This document shows, in pieces, positions 52,088 through 60,368 of a stretch of DNA of 64,000 nucleotides (the stretch's first letter is position 1; the number at the start of each line of letters is the position of its first letter). The stretch is from Azotobacter bryophylli (lineage in GTDB: Bacteria; Pseudomonadota; Gammaproteobacteria; Pseudomonadales; Pseudomonadaceae): positions 81,308 to 145,307 of the forward strand of contig NZ_JBHRSJ010000017.1 of the NCBI RefSeq assembly GCF_042643485.1, in the 5' to 3' direction. Below the pieces are notes generated by a model. It did not search any database and was not told the DNA's origin. It worked only from the letters and a program-made list of their open reading frames with translations. A program made the position numbers and the translations under genes.

Positions 52088-52579
52088 ATGAGCGCACTGG
52101 TAGGCGTGATCATGGGCTCCAAGTCCGACTGGAGCACCCTTTGTCACACCGTCGAGATGCTCGACAAGCTGGGCATTCCCCACGAGGTGAAGGTGGTGTC
52201 CGCCCATCGCACCCCGGACCTGCTGTTCCAGTACGCCGAACAGGCCGAAGCTCGCGGCATCCAGGTGATCATCGCGGGCGCCGGCGGCGCCGCCCATCTG
52301 CCGGGCATGTGCGCGGCCAAGACTCACCTGCCGGTGCTCGGCGTGCCGGTACAGTCGTCGATGCTCTCCGGCGTCGACTCGCTGCTTTCCATCGTGCAGA
52401 TGCCGGCCGGCGTGCCGGTCGCCACCCTGGCCATCGGCAAGGCCGGCGCGGTGAACGCCGCGCTGCTCGCCGCCAGCATCCTCGGCCATCAGCATCCGCA
52501 GTTCCACGCCGCGCTGAAGCAATTCCGCGACGAGCAGACCCAGACCGTGCTGGACAACCCGGACCCGCGCCAAGCCTGA
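52088..52579 (+). CDS. purE: N5-carboxyaminoimidazole ribonucleotide mutase
   Basis: This 163-residue octameric purine enzyme rearranges N5-CAIR to CAIR. The family signatures are 'GVIMGSKSDWSTLCHTVEML', 'VVSAHRTPDLLFQYAEQA' (active-site Ser/His), and 'IIAGAGGAAHLPGMCAAKT'. Two ATGs in tandem occur (52085 and 52088); the second has better spacing to GAAGAGG and gives the usual MSALVGVIMG start. It forms an operon with purK, 53 bases downstream, and is preceded by a leader with a terminator. Confidence 0.96.
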   Translation: MSALVGVIMGSKSDWSTLCHTVEMLDKLGIPHEVKVVSAHRTPDLLFQYAEQAEARGIQVIIAGAGGAAHLPGMCAAKTHLPVLGVPVQSSMLSGVDSLLSIVQMPAGVPVATLAIGKAGAVNAALLAASILGHQHPQFHAALKQFRDEQTQTVLDNPDPRQA

Positions 52580-52632
52580 GCAGACGCAATCGCGGGCAAG
52601 CCAAGGGATGCCCGCAGTGGAGATTCTGAAAC

Positions 52633-53718
52633 ATGAAAATCGGTGTGATCGGTGGCGGCCAGCTGGGCCGCATGCTGGCCCTGGCGGGCACTCCGCTAGG
52701 CATGAACTTCGCCTTCCTCGACCCGGCGCCGGATGCCTGCGCCAGCGCCCTCGGCGAACACCTGCGCGCCGATTACAGCGATCAGGACCACCTGCGCCAG
52801 CTGGCCGACGAGGTGGATCTGGTCACCTTCGAGTTCGAGAGCGTGCCGGCCGAGACCGTGGCCTTCCTCTCCCAGTTCGTGCCGGTCTACCCCAGCGCCG
52901 AGTCGCTGCGCATCGCCCGTGACCGCTGGTTCGAGAAATCGATGTTCAAGGAGCTCGGCATCCCCACCCCGGAATTCGCCGACATCCAGTCGCAGGCCGA
53001 CCTCGATGCCGCGGTGGCCGCGATCGGCCTGCCGGCAGTGCTGAAGACCCGCACCCTGGGCTACGACGGCAAGGGCCAGAAAGTTCTGCGTGCTGCCTCC
53101 GACGTGGCCGGCGCCTTCGCCGAGCTGGGCAGCGTGCCGTGCATCCTCGAAGGCTTCGTGCCCTTCACCGGCGAGGTATCGCTGGTGGCGGTGCGCGGCC
53201 GCGACGGCGAGACGCGCTTCTACCCGCTGGTGCACAACACCCACGAGAGCGGCATCCTGCGCCTGTCGGTGGCCAGCAGCGCGCATCCGCTGCAGGCACT
53301 GGCCGAGGACTACGTCGGCCGCGTGCTGGAGAAACTCGACTACGTCGGCGTGCTGGCCTTCGAGTTCTTCGAGGTCGACGGCGGTCTGAAAGCCAACGAG
53401 ATCGCCCCGCGCGTGCACAACTCCGGGCACTGGACCATCGAAGGTGCCGAGTGCAGCCAGTTCGAGAACCACCTGCGCGCCGTCGCCGGCCTGCCGCTGG
53501 GTTCGACGGCCAAGGTGGGGGAGAGCGCCATGCTCAACTTCATCGGCGAGGTGCCGGCGGTGCGCGAGGTCGTCGCCATCGACGACTGCCACCTGCACCA
53601 CTACGGCAAGGCTTTCAAGGCCGGCCGCAAGGTCGGCCACGCCACCCTGCGCTGCAAGGATCTGCCGACCCTGAAGGCTCGTATCGCCGAGGTCGAGGCG
53701 CTGATCGCCAAGGGCTGA
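52633..53718 (+). CDS. purK: N5-carboxyaminoimidazole ribonucleotide synthetase
   Basis: This 361-residue ATP-grasp enzyme makes N5-CAIR from AIR, bicarbonate and ATP, feeding PurE. The N-terminal 'MKIGVIGGGQLGRMLALAG' binds AIR. The ATP-grasp core has 'AVLKTRTLGYDGKGQKVL' and 'ILEGFVPFTGEVSLVAVRG', and the metal/ATP Glu and Asn are in 'KANEIAPRVHNSGHWTIEG'. Translated from the purEK mRNA. Confidence 0.97.
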   Translation: MKIGVIGGGQLGRMLALAGTPLGMNFAFLDPAPDACASALGEHLRADYSDQDHLRQLADEVDLVTFEFESVPAETVAFLSQFVPVYPSAESLRIARDRWFEKSMFKELGIPTPEFADIQSQADLDAAVAAIGLPAVLKTRTLGYDGKGQKVLRAASDVAGAFAELGSVPCILEGFVPFTGEVSLVAVRGRDGETRFYPLVHNTHESGILRLSVASSAHPLQALAEDYVGRVLEKLDYVGVLAFEFFEVDGGLKANEIAPRVHNSGHWTIEGAECSQFENHLRAVAGLPLGSTAKVGESAMLNFIGEVPAVREVVAIDDCHLHHYGKAFKAGRKVGHATLRCKDLPTLKARIAEVEALIAKG

Positions 53719-53815
53719 AGGCCCGGGATACTATGGTTCCCGCCGGCCGATGGCGGGAGCCGCAGCCAGAGACTAGGCTCAGAGTGTCTTCAATCATCCT
53801 TGAAGAGGCTCCGTC

Positions 53816-54067
53816 ATGGGCATCATCGGCACCATCCTGATCGGCTTCCTGGTTGGCGTGATCGCACGCTTCCTCAAGCCGGGCGACCAGCCCATGGGCT
53901 GGATCATGACCATCCTGCTCGGCATCGGCGGATCGCTCCTGGCCACCTACGGTGGCCAGGCGCTGGGGATCTACCGCGCCGGCCAGGGTGCCGGCTTCAT
54001 CGGCGCGGTCGTGGGCGCCGTCATCATCCTGGCCATCTACGGCTTCATGCAACGAAGGAAGGTCTGA
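53816..54067 (+). CDS. GlsB/YeaQ/YmgE family stress-response membrane protein
   Basis: This 83-residue integral membrane protein has three hydrophobic segments, beginning 'GTILIGFLVGVIARFLKPGD' and ending 'GAVVGAVIILAIYGFMQRRK', with the conserved 'MGWIMTILLGIGGSLLATYG' between. The family was once called transglycosylase-associated proteins; biochemical function is unknown. A GAGG Shine-Dalgarno precedes the ATG. Confidence 0.88.
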   Translation: MGIIGTILIGFLVGVIARFLKPGDQPMGWIMTILLGIGGSLLATYGGQALGIYRAGQGAGFIGAVVGAVIILAIYGFMQRRKV

Positions 54068-54082
54068 GCGGCGCCCCGGAAC

Positions 54083-55036
54083 TCAGTCCCCGACGGCGTT
54101 GTTCTTCGCCGTCGCGGCCTGGGCCTGCCGCCACTGCCAGCCTCTCTGCTTCTTGTAGCTGATCGCGGCGGCAGGCGGGAGCGATCCGCCATTGCCGGTT
54201 TCCAGCCAGCGGCGTACCCGCGCGGCATCGGCGAAATGCGTGTGCTTGCCGTAGGTGTCCAGCAACACCACCGCCATCGGCCGCCCCTGCACGACCGGAA
54301 CTAGGGCCAGGCAGTGTCCGGCCTCGTCGGTGAAGCCGGTCTTGGTGACGGCGATATCCCAGTCCGACTTGCGCACCAGCGGGTTGGTGTTGTTGAAAGC
54401 CAGGGCATAGTTCGGCCGCTGGAAGAACGCATCCTTGTGCGCGGTGGTGCTCAGCTCGCGGATCAGCGGATAGGTCCGCGCCGCCTGCAGCAGTTTCACT
54501 AGGTCCCTGGCGGTGGAGACGTTCTTCTCCGACAGCCCGGTCGGCTCGACGAAATGGGTGTGGTTCATGCCCAGGGCCTTGGCCTTGGCGTTCATCGCCG
54601 CGATGAAGCGGGCATAGCCCCCCGAATAGTGGTGCCCCAGGCTCGCCGCGGCACGGTTCTCGGAGGACATCAGGGCGAGTCGCAGCATTTCCTTGCGGCT
54701 GATCCAGCTGTTGACCCGCACACGGGAATAGACGCCCTTCAGCTCCCGAGTCTGGTTGATGGTCACGGGGATCAGCTCGTCCATCGGCTGCTTGGCGTCC
54801 AGGGTGACCACGGCCGTCATCAGCTTGCTGATCGAGGCGATCGGCACGACCACGTCCGGATTGCTGGCGTACAGCACCTTGTCGCTGTCCAGATCGACCA
54901 CCATGGCGCTGCCGGCAGCCAGCTGCAGGTTGGCCGGGTCGCGGGCGGGAACGGATTGCCCGGCGACGGCGTTTGTCCCGGCGGCGACGCCGAGGCAGAG
55001 GAATAAGAGTCCAAAAATTGACGAGCGGATTTTCAT
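54083..55036 (-). CDS. pbpG: D-alanyl-D-alanine endopeptidase (PBP7 type)
   Basis: This 317-residue periplasmic low-molecular-weight penicillin-binding protein cleaves D-Ala cross-links. It has a signal peptide and the three S11 motifs: SxxK at 68-71 (ASISKLMTA), SxN at 124-126 (MSSENRAAAS) and KTG at 231-233 (VTKTGFTDEAG). The C-terminus 'KKQRGWQWRQAQAATAKNNA' is basic. It lacks the C-terminal beta domain of PBP5, which fits PbpG. Confidence 0.92.
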   Translation of the reverse strand: MKIRSSIFGLLFLCLGVAAGTNAVAGQSVPARDPANLQLAAGSAMVVDLDSDKVLYASNPDVVVPIASISKLMTAVVTLDAKQPMDELIPVTINQTRELKGVYSRVRVNSWISRKEMLRLALMSSENRAAASLGHHYSGGYARFIAAMNAKAKALGMNHTHFVEPTGLSEKNVSTARDLVKLLQAARTYPLIRELSTTAHKDAFFQRPNYALAFNNTNPLVRKSDWDIAVTKTGFTDEAGHCLALVPVVQGRPMAVVLLDTYGKHTHFADAARVRRWLETGNGGSLPPAAAISYKKQRGWQWRQAQAATAKNNAVGD

Positions 55037-55236
55037 ACGCAGGGCTCAGCGGGTGGTTGCGACGTAACGGTATCAGGCCGCACTCGGACGGTATACAAGC
55101 GCAACCGTATTTCCCGTACGGCGGGATCGGGCTTTATCGGCGTCAGAGGCGATGCCATCATGCGCCCCGGATTGTACAGGCTCGACCGGTCCCAGCGCTC
55201 GGGCATCCCATCCCCTGCCTCCTTTTTCGAACGACC

Positions 55237-55776
55237 ATGCGCCGACTTACGCTAGTACTCACCCTGCTGCTTGCCACCACGCAGATCCATGCCGAACCCC
55301 AGGAGCTGGACTGGCTGGAACTGATGCCTGCCGAGGACCGCAAAGCTCTGGAGGATATGCCGGAAATCAGCCACGACACCCCGGAAGCCGACGGAAACTT
55401 CGCCGGCAAGGGCGGCCTCAAGCAACAGGACAAAAATCTGCCGGCGGTGATGTACTCGGCCAGGACGGTGCCGGCCCTGAACGGCCGGGAGATACGCCTC
55501 GGCGGCTATCCGGTGCCGCTGGAAACCGACGCCAAGGGCCTCAACACCACCTTCTTCCTCGTTCCCTATCCGGGCGCCTGCATTCACGTACCGCCGCCGC
55601 CACCGAACCAGATCGTCCTAGTCCGTTACCCGAAGGGCATCCAGCTGGAGGACATCTATGCCCCCCTGTGGGTGGATGGCAGGCTCAAGGTGGAAAAGGT
55701 CAGCAACGACCTGGCGGATGCCGCCTATGCGATCGAAGCCGCCAAGGTGGAACGCATCGAGGAAGAGGAACAGTAG
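55237..55776 (+). CDS. DUF3299 family secreted protein
   Basis: This 179-residue protein has a signal peptide (MRRLTLVLTLLLATTQIHA) and a compact domain with 'LDWLELMPAEDRKALEDMPE', 'IRLGGYPVPLETDAKGLNTT' and 'YPGACIHVPPPPPNQIVLVR'. DUF3299 members are periplasmic or lipoproteins of unknown function, sometimes encoded near ABC transporters. The start is set by the signal peptide. Confidence 0.82.
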   Translation: MRRLTLVLTLLLATTQIHAEPQELDWLELMPAEDRKALEDMPEISHDTPEADGNFAGKGGLKQQDKNLPAVMYSARTVPALNGREIRLGGYPVPLETDAKGLNTTFFLVPYPGACIHVPPPPPNQIVLVRYPKGIQLEDIYAPLWVDGRLKVEKVSNDLADAAYAIEAAKVERIEEEEQ

Positions 55777-55810
55777 CGCGCCTCCTCCCCGAGAGTTCCG
55801 ACCCGGCCGT

Positions 55811-57103
55811 TTAGAACAGCGGGAGAGTGTAGTTCACGATCGCCATGGCCTCGTCCTGGTCCACCGCATCGTTGCCGCGCATCGAGGCATGGCGCAGGGT
55901 CAGGCCCAGGCCCTTCATCGGACCGCCCTGCAGCACGTAGTCGACGCGCAGATCGCGCTCCCACTCGCTGTTGTCCCTGCCACGGGCATTGATGCCCTGA
56001 CCGTTGAAATACATCGCACTGGCCTTCAACCCCGGTACCCCGAGTTGGACGAAGTCGTAGCTGTAGCTCCCGACCCAGGTCTTCTCGCCGGAGCTGGCGA
56101 ACTTCCCCATCTGGGAGTTGGTGATCAGGTAGAGCGCTCGACCGTTACCCGAGTTGAGATGGGGGAAGTCGCTGTCACCCAGGGACTGCTGATAGCCGAT
56201 GCCCAAGGCATGGCCTTTCAGGCTGTAGGTGAACATGGCGCTCCACAGGTGGTTGTCCACCTCGCCGCGATTCGCATCGCCGGCCTTCCAATAGCCTCCG
56301 ATGGTGTAGCCATCGGCCCGCCCTGCTGCATTGCTATTCCGGCCGTCCGAGTAGCTCTCGAAATAACGCAGATCGCTCTTCAGGGAGCCGACCGGCAATG
56401 CCCAGTTGTGCACCAGACCGAAGAAGTGCTGGTTGTAGAAGTGATCCAGCGTGGCGTAGTAGTACTGCAGCAACAGGTCCTTGTTGACCTTGTAGTCGGC
56501 GCCGGCGAAGTAGAACTCGTTGCTGTCCGCGCTCGTCGGAGTGACGTGCATGCCTTCCCGGTTCGAGGAGTTACGCTCGAGAACATGGTCGATACGACCT
56601 GCGGTCAGGGTCAGGTTCTCGATCTCGTTGGAGGTGACCTGCACACCCTGGAACATCTGCGGCAACAGACGCAGATCGGTGATGGTCAGCACCGGCATCA
56701 TCGGCCTCAGCGTGCCCACCTGCGCCACGGTCTTGGAGTAGCGCATCTTGCCGGTCAGGCCGAAGCGGCTGTAGTCACGCTCGGCATTGCCCGGACTCTG
56801 CAGCGGGAACACCGAGCCGCCCTGATCGGCCTGGGTCAGGCGATAACCGTACTGGGCCGTGGCATCAAAGCCGAAGCCGACGATCCCCTGGGTGAAACCG
56901 GACTGGAAGTTGAGGATGAAGCCCTGGCCCCACTCTTTGTCGGACGGGGTGTTCTGATTACGAACATCCCGACTGTAGTAAAGGTTTCGCATCGAAAGCG
57001 ATGCCTTGCTGTCTTCGATGAAACCCTCGGCAGAGGCTTGCTGCGCCATGGGCAGCCCCAAGACACCCGTTAGAATAGCCAGACTCAGATTGGATTTTTT
57101 CAT
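55811..57103 (-). CDS. OprD-family outer-membrane porin
   Basis: This 430-residue substrate-specific porin has a signal peptide ('MKKSNLSLAILTGVLGLPMA', cleaved after ASA) and the OprD hallmarks 'GFIEDSKASLSMRNLYYSRD', 'EWGQGFILNFQSGFTQGIVG', 'GKMRYSKTVAQVGTLRPMMP' and 'LPQMFQGVQVTSNEIENL'. The barrel ends 'NYTLPLF' with terminal Phe. The ATG at 57103 is preferred because AGGAG lies 9 bases upstream; the ATG at 57112 would be only 1 base from it. The carried substrate (amino acid or aromatic acid) is unknown. Confidence 0.93.
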   Translation of the reverse strand: MKKSNLSLAILTGVLGLPMAQQASAEGFIEDSKASLSMRNLYYSRDVRNQNTPSDKEWGQGFILNFQSGFTQGIVGFGFDATAQYGYRLTQADQGGSVFPLQSPGNAERDYSRFGLTGKMRYSKTVAQVGTLRPMMPVLTITDLRLLPQMFQGVQVTSNEIENLTLTAGRIDHVLERNSSNREGMHVTPTSADSNEFYFAGADYKVNKDLLLQYYYATLDHFYNQHFFGLVHNWALPVGSLKSDLRYFESYSDGRNSNAAGRADGYTIGGYWKAGDANRGEVDNHLWSAMFTYSLKGHALGIGYQQSLGDSDFPHLNSGNGRALYLITNSQMGKFASSGEKTWVGSYSYDFVQLGVPGLKASAMYFNGQGINARGRDNSEWERDLRVDYVLQGGPMKGLGLTLRHASMRGNDAVDQDEAMAIVNYTLPLF

Positions 57104-57913
57104 TCTTTTCATACTCCTAAGTGAGTAACAGCGAGGCGCTATCCTTGGGCAGTCCGCACGACATAACCGCCCCGTCCGGCCGGCAAACACGACATCAAGG
57201 ATGGTTGGAAATGGGTTCCAGCTTAGATCGTTGGCTTTTTAGTTCTTTTTGGTTTTATGACCGAAGCCTAGGCAGGCGCGCCAGGGATTGTCGCCCGTGG
57301 GCGGCAGCGCCTCCTCACGATCAGCGCGCCTTGGGTGATAAGCAGCGCCATCGTCCAGCTCTAGCTGGGTGCATGACTAGCCATCGCTGCAGCTCTCGAT
57401 TCAAACGCTGCTACACGCGACAAGCCGCCATACGATTCCCCTGTGCAGAGACAAGGGGAAACAAATCTGCCACATGTTTCCTGAAAAGTAAAAAACCTTT
57501 GACTAACAGGAAGATGGTTAACTGACAGATATAGTGTTTACCTATGCCATTTTGTCAAAAAAACGTCAAAACAAGTTTTCGCTATGTATGCCTGCATACA
57601 GCGAGATAAGAAATGAAGGCTAGCAAGAGCGAGGCTAGGGAAGCCCAACCGTCGAAAGGAATGTCCCCAACGCAAAACAAGCGAAGATGTGAGGGATCGC
57701 CTAGTAAGTCAGGATAAATAATAAGTTTGCTCTCCTCCTTACGACCCAGCGCCTGGCCATTGATAAGAAGGGGGAGCAGGACACCCATGAGAATATAAGT
57801 TTCCTACTACGCAGCTTTTCCAATTAACTATAGGAAACGCTTAATAGCGGTTTTCTGGTGAATACAAAATTTGCCATTCATCGGCCAGTAAGGGACAGGC
57901 AGCCCTAGGTGTT
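57104..57913. other. Long AT-richer non-coding stretch at the start of the right-hand island
   Basis: These roughly 810 bases separate the OprD gene from the decayed IS30 element. Composition falls well below the flanking genes and contains short homopolymer runs. Two short open frames (57121-57525 plus; 57582-57788 minus) have no ribosome binding site and no recognised family. The OprD promoter must lie at the left end. Confidence 0.45.
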
Positions 57914-58745
57914 TTGTCCCGGAGAGCATTGGTGCCGGGCTCCGAACTGTTCGATATGGTGGCCTACCTGCCGTGCAAACGCTTTTCTCCCGAGCTGCTT
58001 GCCTGCAAGCTGCGCTCCATGGAATTCCCCCAAGTTCGAAGATACCTACGTCTGTCGCGAGACGATCTACAACTCGGTCTACGCCCTGCCAGTCGGCGAA
58101 CTGCGCAAGGAGCTGATCATCTGCCCGCAACAGGGCAAGACAACCTGCCAGCCACGCTCTGGCGGAGTGGATCGGAGTGGCCAGATCCCCGACATGGTCA
58201 GCATCCATGTGCATCCGCCAGAGATCGAAGATCGGCTGATGTCCGGTCACTGGGAGGGCAATCTGATCAAGGATAAGGCCAACGCCTCGGCGGTGGGCAC
58301 CCTGGTCGAGCGTACCAGCGGCTATCTGATGTTGGTGAAGATGAATGACACGACAGCGACCTCGACGGTGGAGGGGTTCAGCGCAGCGTTGAATCGCATG
58401 CCGTTGCCGGTACGCAGGAGCATGACTTACGACCAGGGACGGGGAGATGGCACGGCATGCAGAAATCACGCAGAAGACCGGTGTGACGATCTACTTCTGC
58501 GACCCGCACAGTCCTTGGCAGCGCGGCAGCGCGGCAGCAACGAGAACATCAATGGCCTGATCCATCAGTACCAACCCAAGGGCACGGACTTGTCGGCCTA
58601 CAGTCAAGAACGGCTGGACGCCATTGCCTATGAGCTGAACATCCGGCTATGCAAGCGCTTCAATTGGAAGTGTCCAATTGAAGTCATGACCGAGGTGATG
58701 GCGCTGCAACAGCTGCAACATGAGGCGCCTGCTTCAATCCAGTAA
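57914..58745 (+). pseudogene. IS30-family transposase, decayed
   Basis: Recognisable IS30 DDE transposase pieces lie in more than one frame. 'CKRFSPELLACKLRSMEFP' is read in one frame (57974-58030). 'EDTYVCRETIYNSVYALPVG', 'VERTSGYLMLVKMNDTTATS' and 'RGSNENINGLIHQYQPKGTD' are in another. An extra C in the C5 run at 58027-58031 breaks the first junction. An extra G near 58440-58444 and an 8-bp tandem duplication (gcgcggca, about 58528-58543) shift the frame out and back, scrambling about 33 residues that in another frame read as the catalytic DPHSPWQRG segment. The N-terminal helix-turn-helix region is missing. It is inactive. Confidence 0.85.
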
Positions 58746-58774
58746 CCGTGTTGCACTCAGCTTTTGCAACTGCC
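57914..58774 (+). mobile_element. IS30-family insertion sequence remnant
   Basis: The transposase pseudogene is followed by a probable right terminal repeat, ending near GCAACTGCC at 58766-58774. A matching left repeat is not found, so the left side has been lost. The right end lies inside the 3' part of a minus-strand gene, which it truncated. Confidence 0.7.
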
Positions 58775-59144
58775 CTTTTAGGCCTGACTTTCCTTCCAGT
58801 CTGACCAGAGATCCAACTTGAGTTTTGCGATCACCTTGAAGTGTGACTCTCTTTTCTCCTATGTCGATTGAGATATTAAGACTGTAATCGTCTTCTGTTA
58901 ACCGCCACCCCTGTGAAACAGTATAGCCAACACCATGGTTTTTGAAGGAAATGAAGTAGTTGCCCATGGCGTCATTCTCCGCCCCGCCGCCACGATAATA
59001 TCCGTGAAAATCAAATAGGCTCCAGGAGGAATAGTCCAGCTTTTCCGGGTACTGAAGTTCGATCTCTTCCGGTGTGCCATAGCGGTAAACAAGATATTTA
59101 TCTTTTTCACCTTCGCAAATTGATACGTATTTTTTTCTTGTTGA
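58734..59144 (-). pseudogene. Fragment of an immunity-like secreted protein, cut at 3' end by IS30 and frameshifted at 5' end
   Basis: A frame open from 59144 to 58734 reads 'KKYVSICEGEKDKYLVYRYG', 'LDYSSWSLFDFHGYYRGGG' and 'DAMGNYFISFKNHGVGYTV', ending 'GSLVRLEGKSGLK'. The final 'GQLQKLSATRLLD' is encoded by the IS30 end (58734-58774), so the true C-terminus is lost. There is no start codon before Met at 58967. Just upstream, 'CKENESTILGFKLINKK' continues the family sequence in another frame, and the shift falls in an A7 run near 59131. The intact family looks like small periplasmic proteins found beside type VI effectors. Non-functional as it stands. Confidence 0.65.
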
Positions 59145-59156
59145 TTAGCTTGAAGC

Positions 59157-59723
59157 CTAGAATAGTGGACTCATTTTCTTTGCAGAGAGATCCTGCGCGA
59201 GGAGATCGTGAGTTTCGGTGAGTGATTCCGATATTTTCTTGCACTCTGCTGTTTCGCATTTTTTATTGTCTTGCTCTAAGAATGGCTGTGCTGAATAACA
59301 ATATAGGGGCGAACTGTTGGCGCTTGGTCTCTTGGTTAGAATCGTGATTGTGCTGTTTGCTGCTGGTTTTTTTTCGCAAAATGGTACTAGCCCAAAAACG
59401 TCCGGGATCGAATCAAGGTTCTCGATTTCTTTCGTGGATACTGCTTTGCTGGCGTCTATCTGATATGTCGCCTTAGTTTTTCTCAAAACTATCCACAACC
59501 TGTTTTCTTGTGCTGTGCAATTGCATTCGCAGCTCAGGATAAATGAGTCTGCCGAATTTATGTACTTGCTGGATTGGGTTTCACCGGCTTCGCAAAATTT
59601 CTCATTCATCTGAAATCTGGAAGTGTCGGTTTTTTCATCATTTGATTGCGCAGTAGCAGTGATGCTGTTTGCTGCAAGAGGCAGCGCAAGTAGCAGTACA
59701 ACTGCTGGGGTTTTATATTTCAC
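59157..59723 (-). CDS. Putative periplasmic immunity protein, Cys-rich
   Basis: This 188-residue protein has a signal peptide (MKYKTPAVVLLLALPLAANS, cleaved near ATA-QS). The mature part has seven or more Cys ('EKFCEAGETQ', 'ILSCECNCTAQENRL', 'VPFCEKKPAANS', 'CETAECKKISES'), suggesting disulfides in the periplasm. Codon use is AT-rich, unlike the chromosome backbone. I do not recognise the family. Its position downstream of a type VI effector, on the same strand, suggests immunity; this is inference. Confidence 0.65.
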   Translation of the reverse strand: MKYKTPAVVLLLALPLAANSITATAQSNDEKTDTSRFQMNEKFCEAGETQSSKYINSADSFILSCECNCTAQENRLWIVLRKTKATYQIDASKAVSTKEIENLDSIPDVFGLVPFCEKKPAANSTITILTKRPSANSSPLYCYSAQPFLEQDNKKCETAECKKISESLTETHDLLAQDLSAKKMSPLF

Positions 59724-59969
59724 AGACAGCTCCTGCGATGATTTTCCGAAATTTGGGTTCGCCCTGCTGGACGTTAAACCATTTGCTGTGGCGGTATAAG
59801 TGCTGCCCTGGATGATGCCAATTCTCCTGCTAAGGCAATCTGATACCTACCCAGAAGCGGCGCGCTCAGCCTTTTTTTGCAGACATAAATCAGCAGTTCG
59901 TTCTGGCTTTTGATGTCGCTAGGTGAGTAACCTTCTATTATTTCTTGCTTTGCCTTGTGGTTTGCAGAA
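59724..59969. other. Gap between two immunity-like genes with a start-less open frame
   Basis: These 246 bases hold no complete gene. On the minus strand an open frame ending at TAA 59774-59776 reads 'SPSDIKSQNELLIYVCKK' and 'RYQIALAGELASSRAALIPP' without a start codon, possibly the end of a lost gene. Confidence 0.4.
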
Positions 59970-60368
59970 TCACCTAATCGATTTGCACTCTATGGTGCCA
60001 AGCGAATTGTCCAGTATTGGCATGAAGCATTCTTTTTTTTGCTCTCCGCTATTCTCTAAAGGTGTTACACTTAAAATCATTGATATTCCTTTTGTGGTAA
60101 ATCTAATATTTTTTACTTCTGCGTCAGAAAAGTCAGTTAGGAAAGATTTTCCGTCGATGTGGCAGAATTTTTTTGTTTCAGAGATGATCCAATTCTTTTT
60201 TGAGTCGATTACCTGAAAGTAAGCGCAGGGCTCTCCGTATAAATTGAAGTGCCTGACTAGGGTTGCTCCTTGTCTGATTGATTGCGCTTCGGAGATCTTG
60301 GTGTAGTCGATGTCTTGTGCATTGCTGTAGTTGGTGACAAATAAGAGAATTGTGAGTGTGGTTCTCAT
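59970..60368 (-). CDS. Putative immunity protein of the adjacent type VI effector
   Basis: This 132-residue protein has a signal peptide (MRTTLTILLFVTNYSNAQ) and a small mature domain with four Cys ('GEPCAYFQVIDSKKNW', 'KKFCHIDGKSFLTDF', 'KKECFMPILDN', 'IECKSIR'). Its ATG overlaps the effector stop (TAATG, one shared base), so it is translationally coupled to the toxin. Periplasmic localisation fits protection against a cell-wall hydrolase. The family is not recognised; the immunity role is inferred from position and export signal. Confidence 0.75.
   Translation of the reverse strand: MRTTLTILLFVTNYSNAQDIDYTKISEAQSIRQGATLVRHFNLYGEPCAYFQVIDSKKNWIISETKKFCHIDGKSFLTDFSDAEVKNIRFTTKGISMILSVTPLENSGEQKKECFMPILDNSLGTIECKSIR

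Noticed and set aside
57121..57525. 134-residue plus-strand open frame after the OprD gene
   Set aside because: Composition is unlike a protein, it starts inside the OprD promoter region and has no homologue I recognise.
57582..57788. 68-residue minus-strand open frame with a hydrophobic C-terminus
   Set aside because: No ribosome binding site, no recognised family and an isolated position; could be a small membrane protein but is not supported.
59851..59880. T7 run in the immunity gap as a terminator
   Set aside because: No stable hairpin precedes the run in either orientation.
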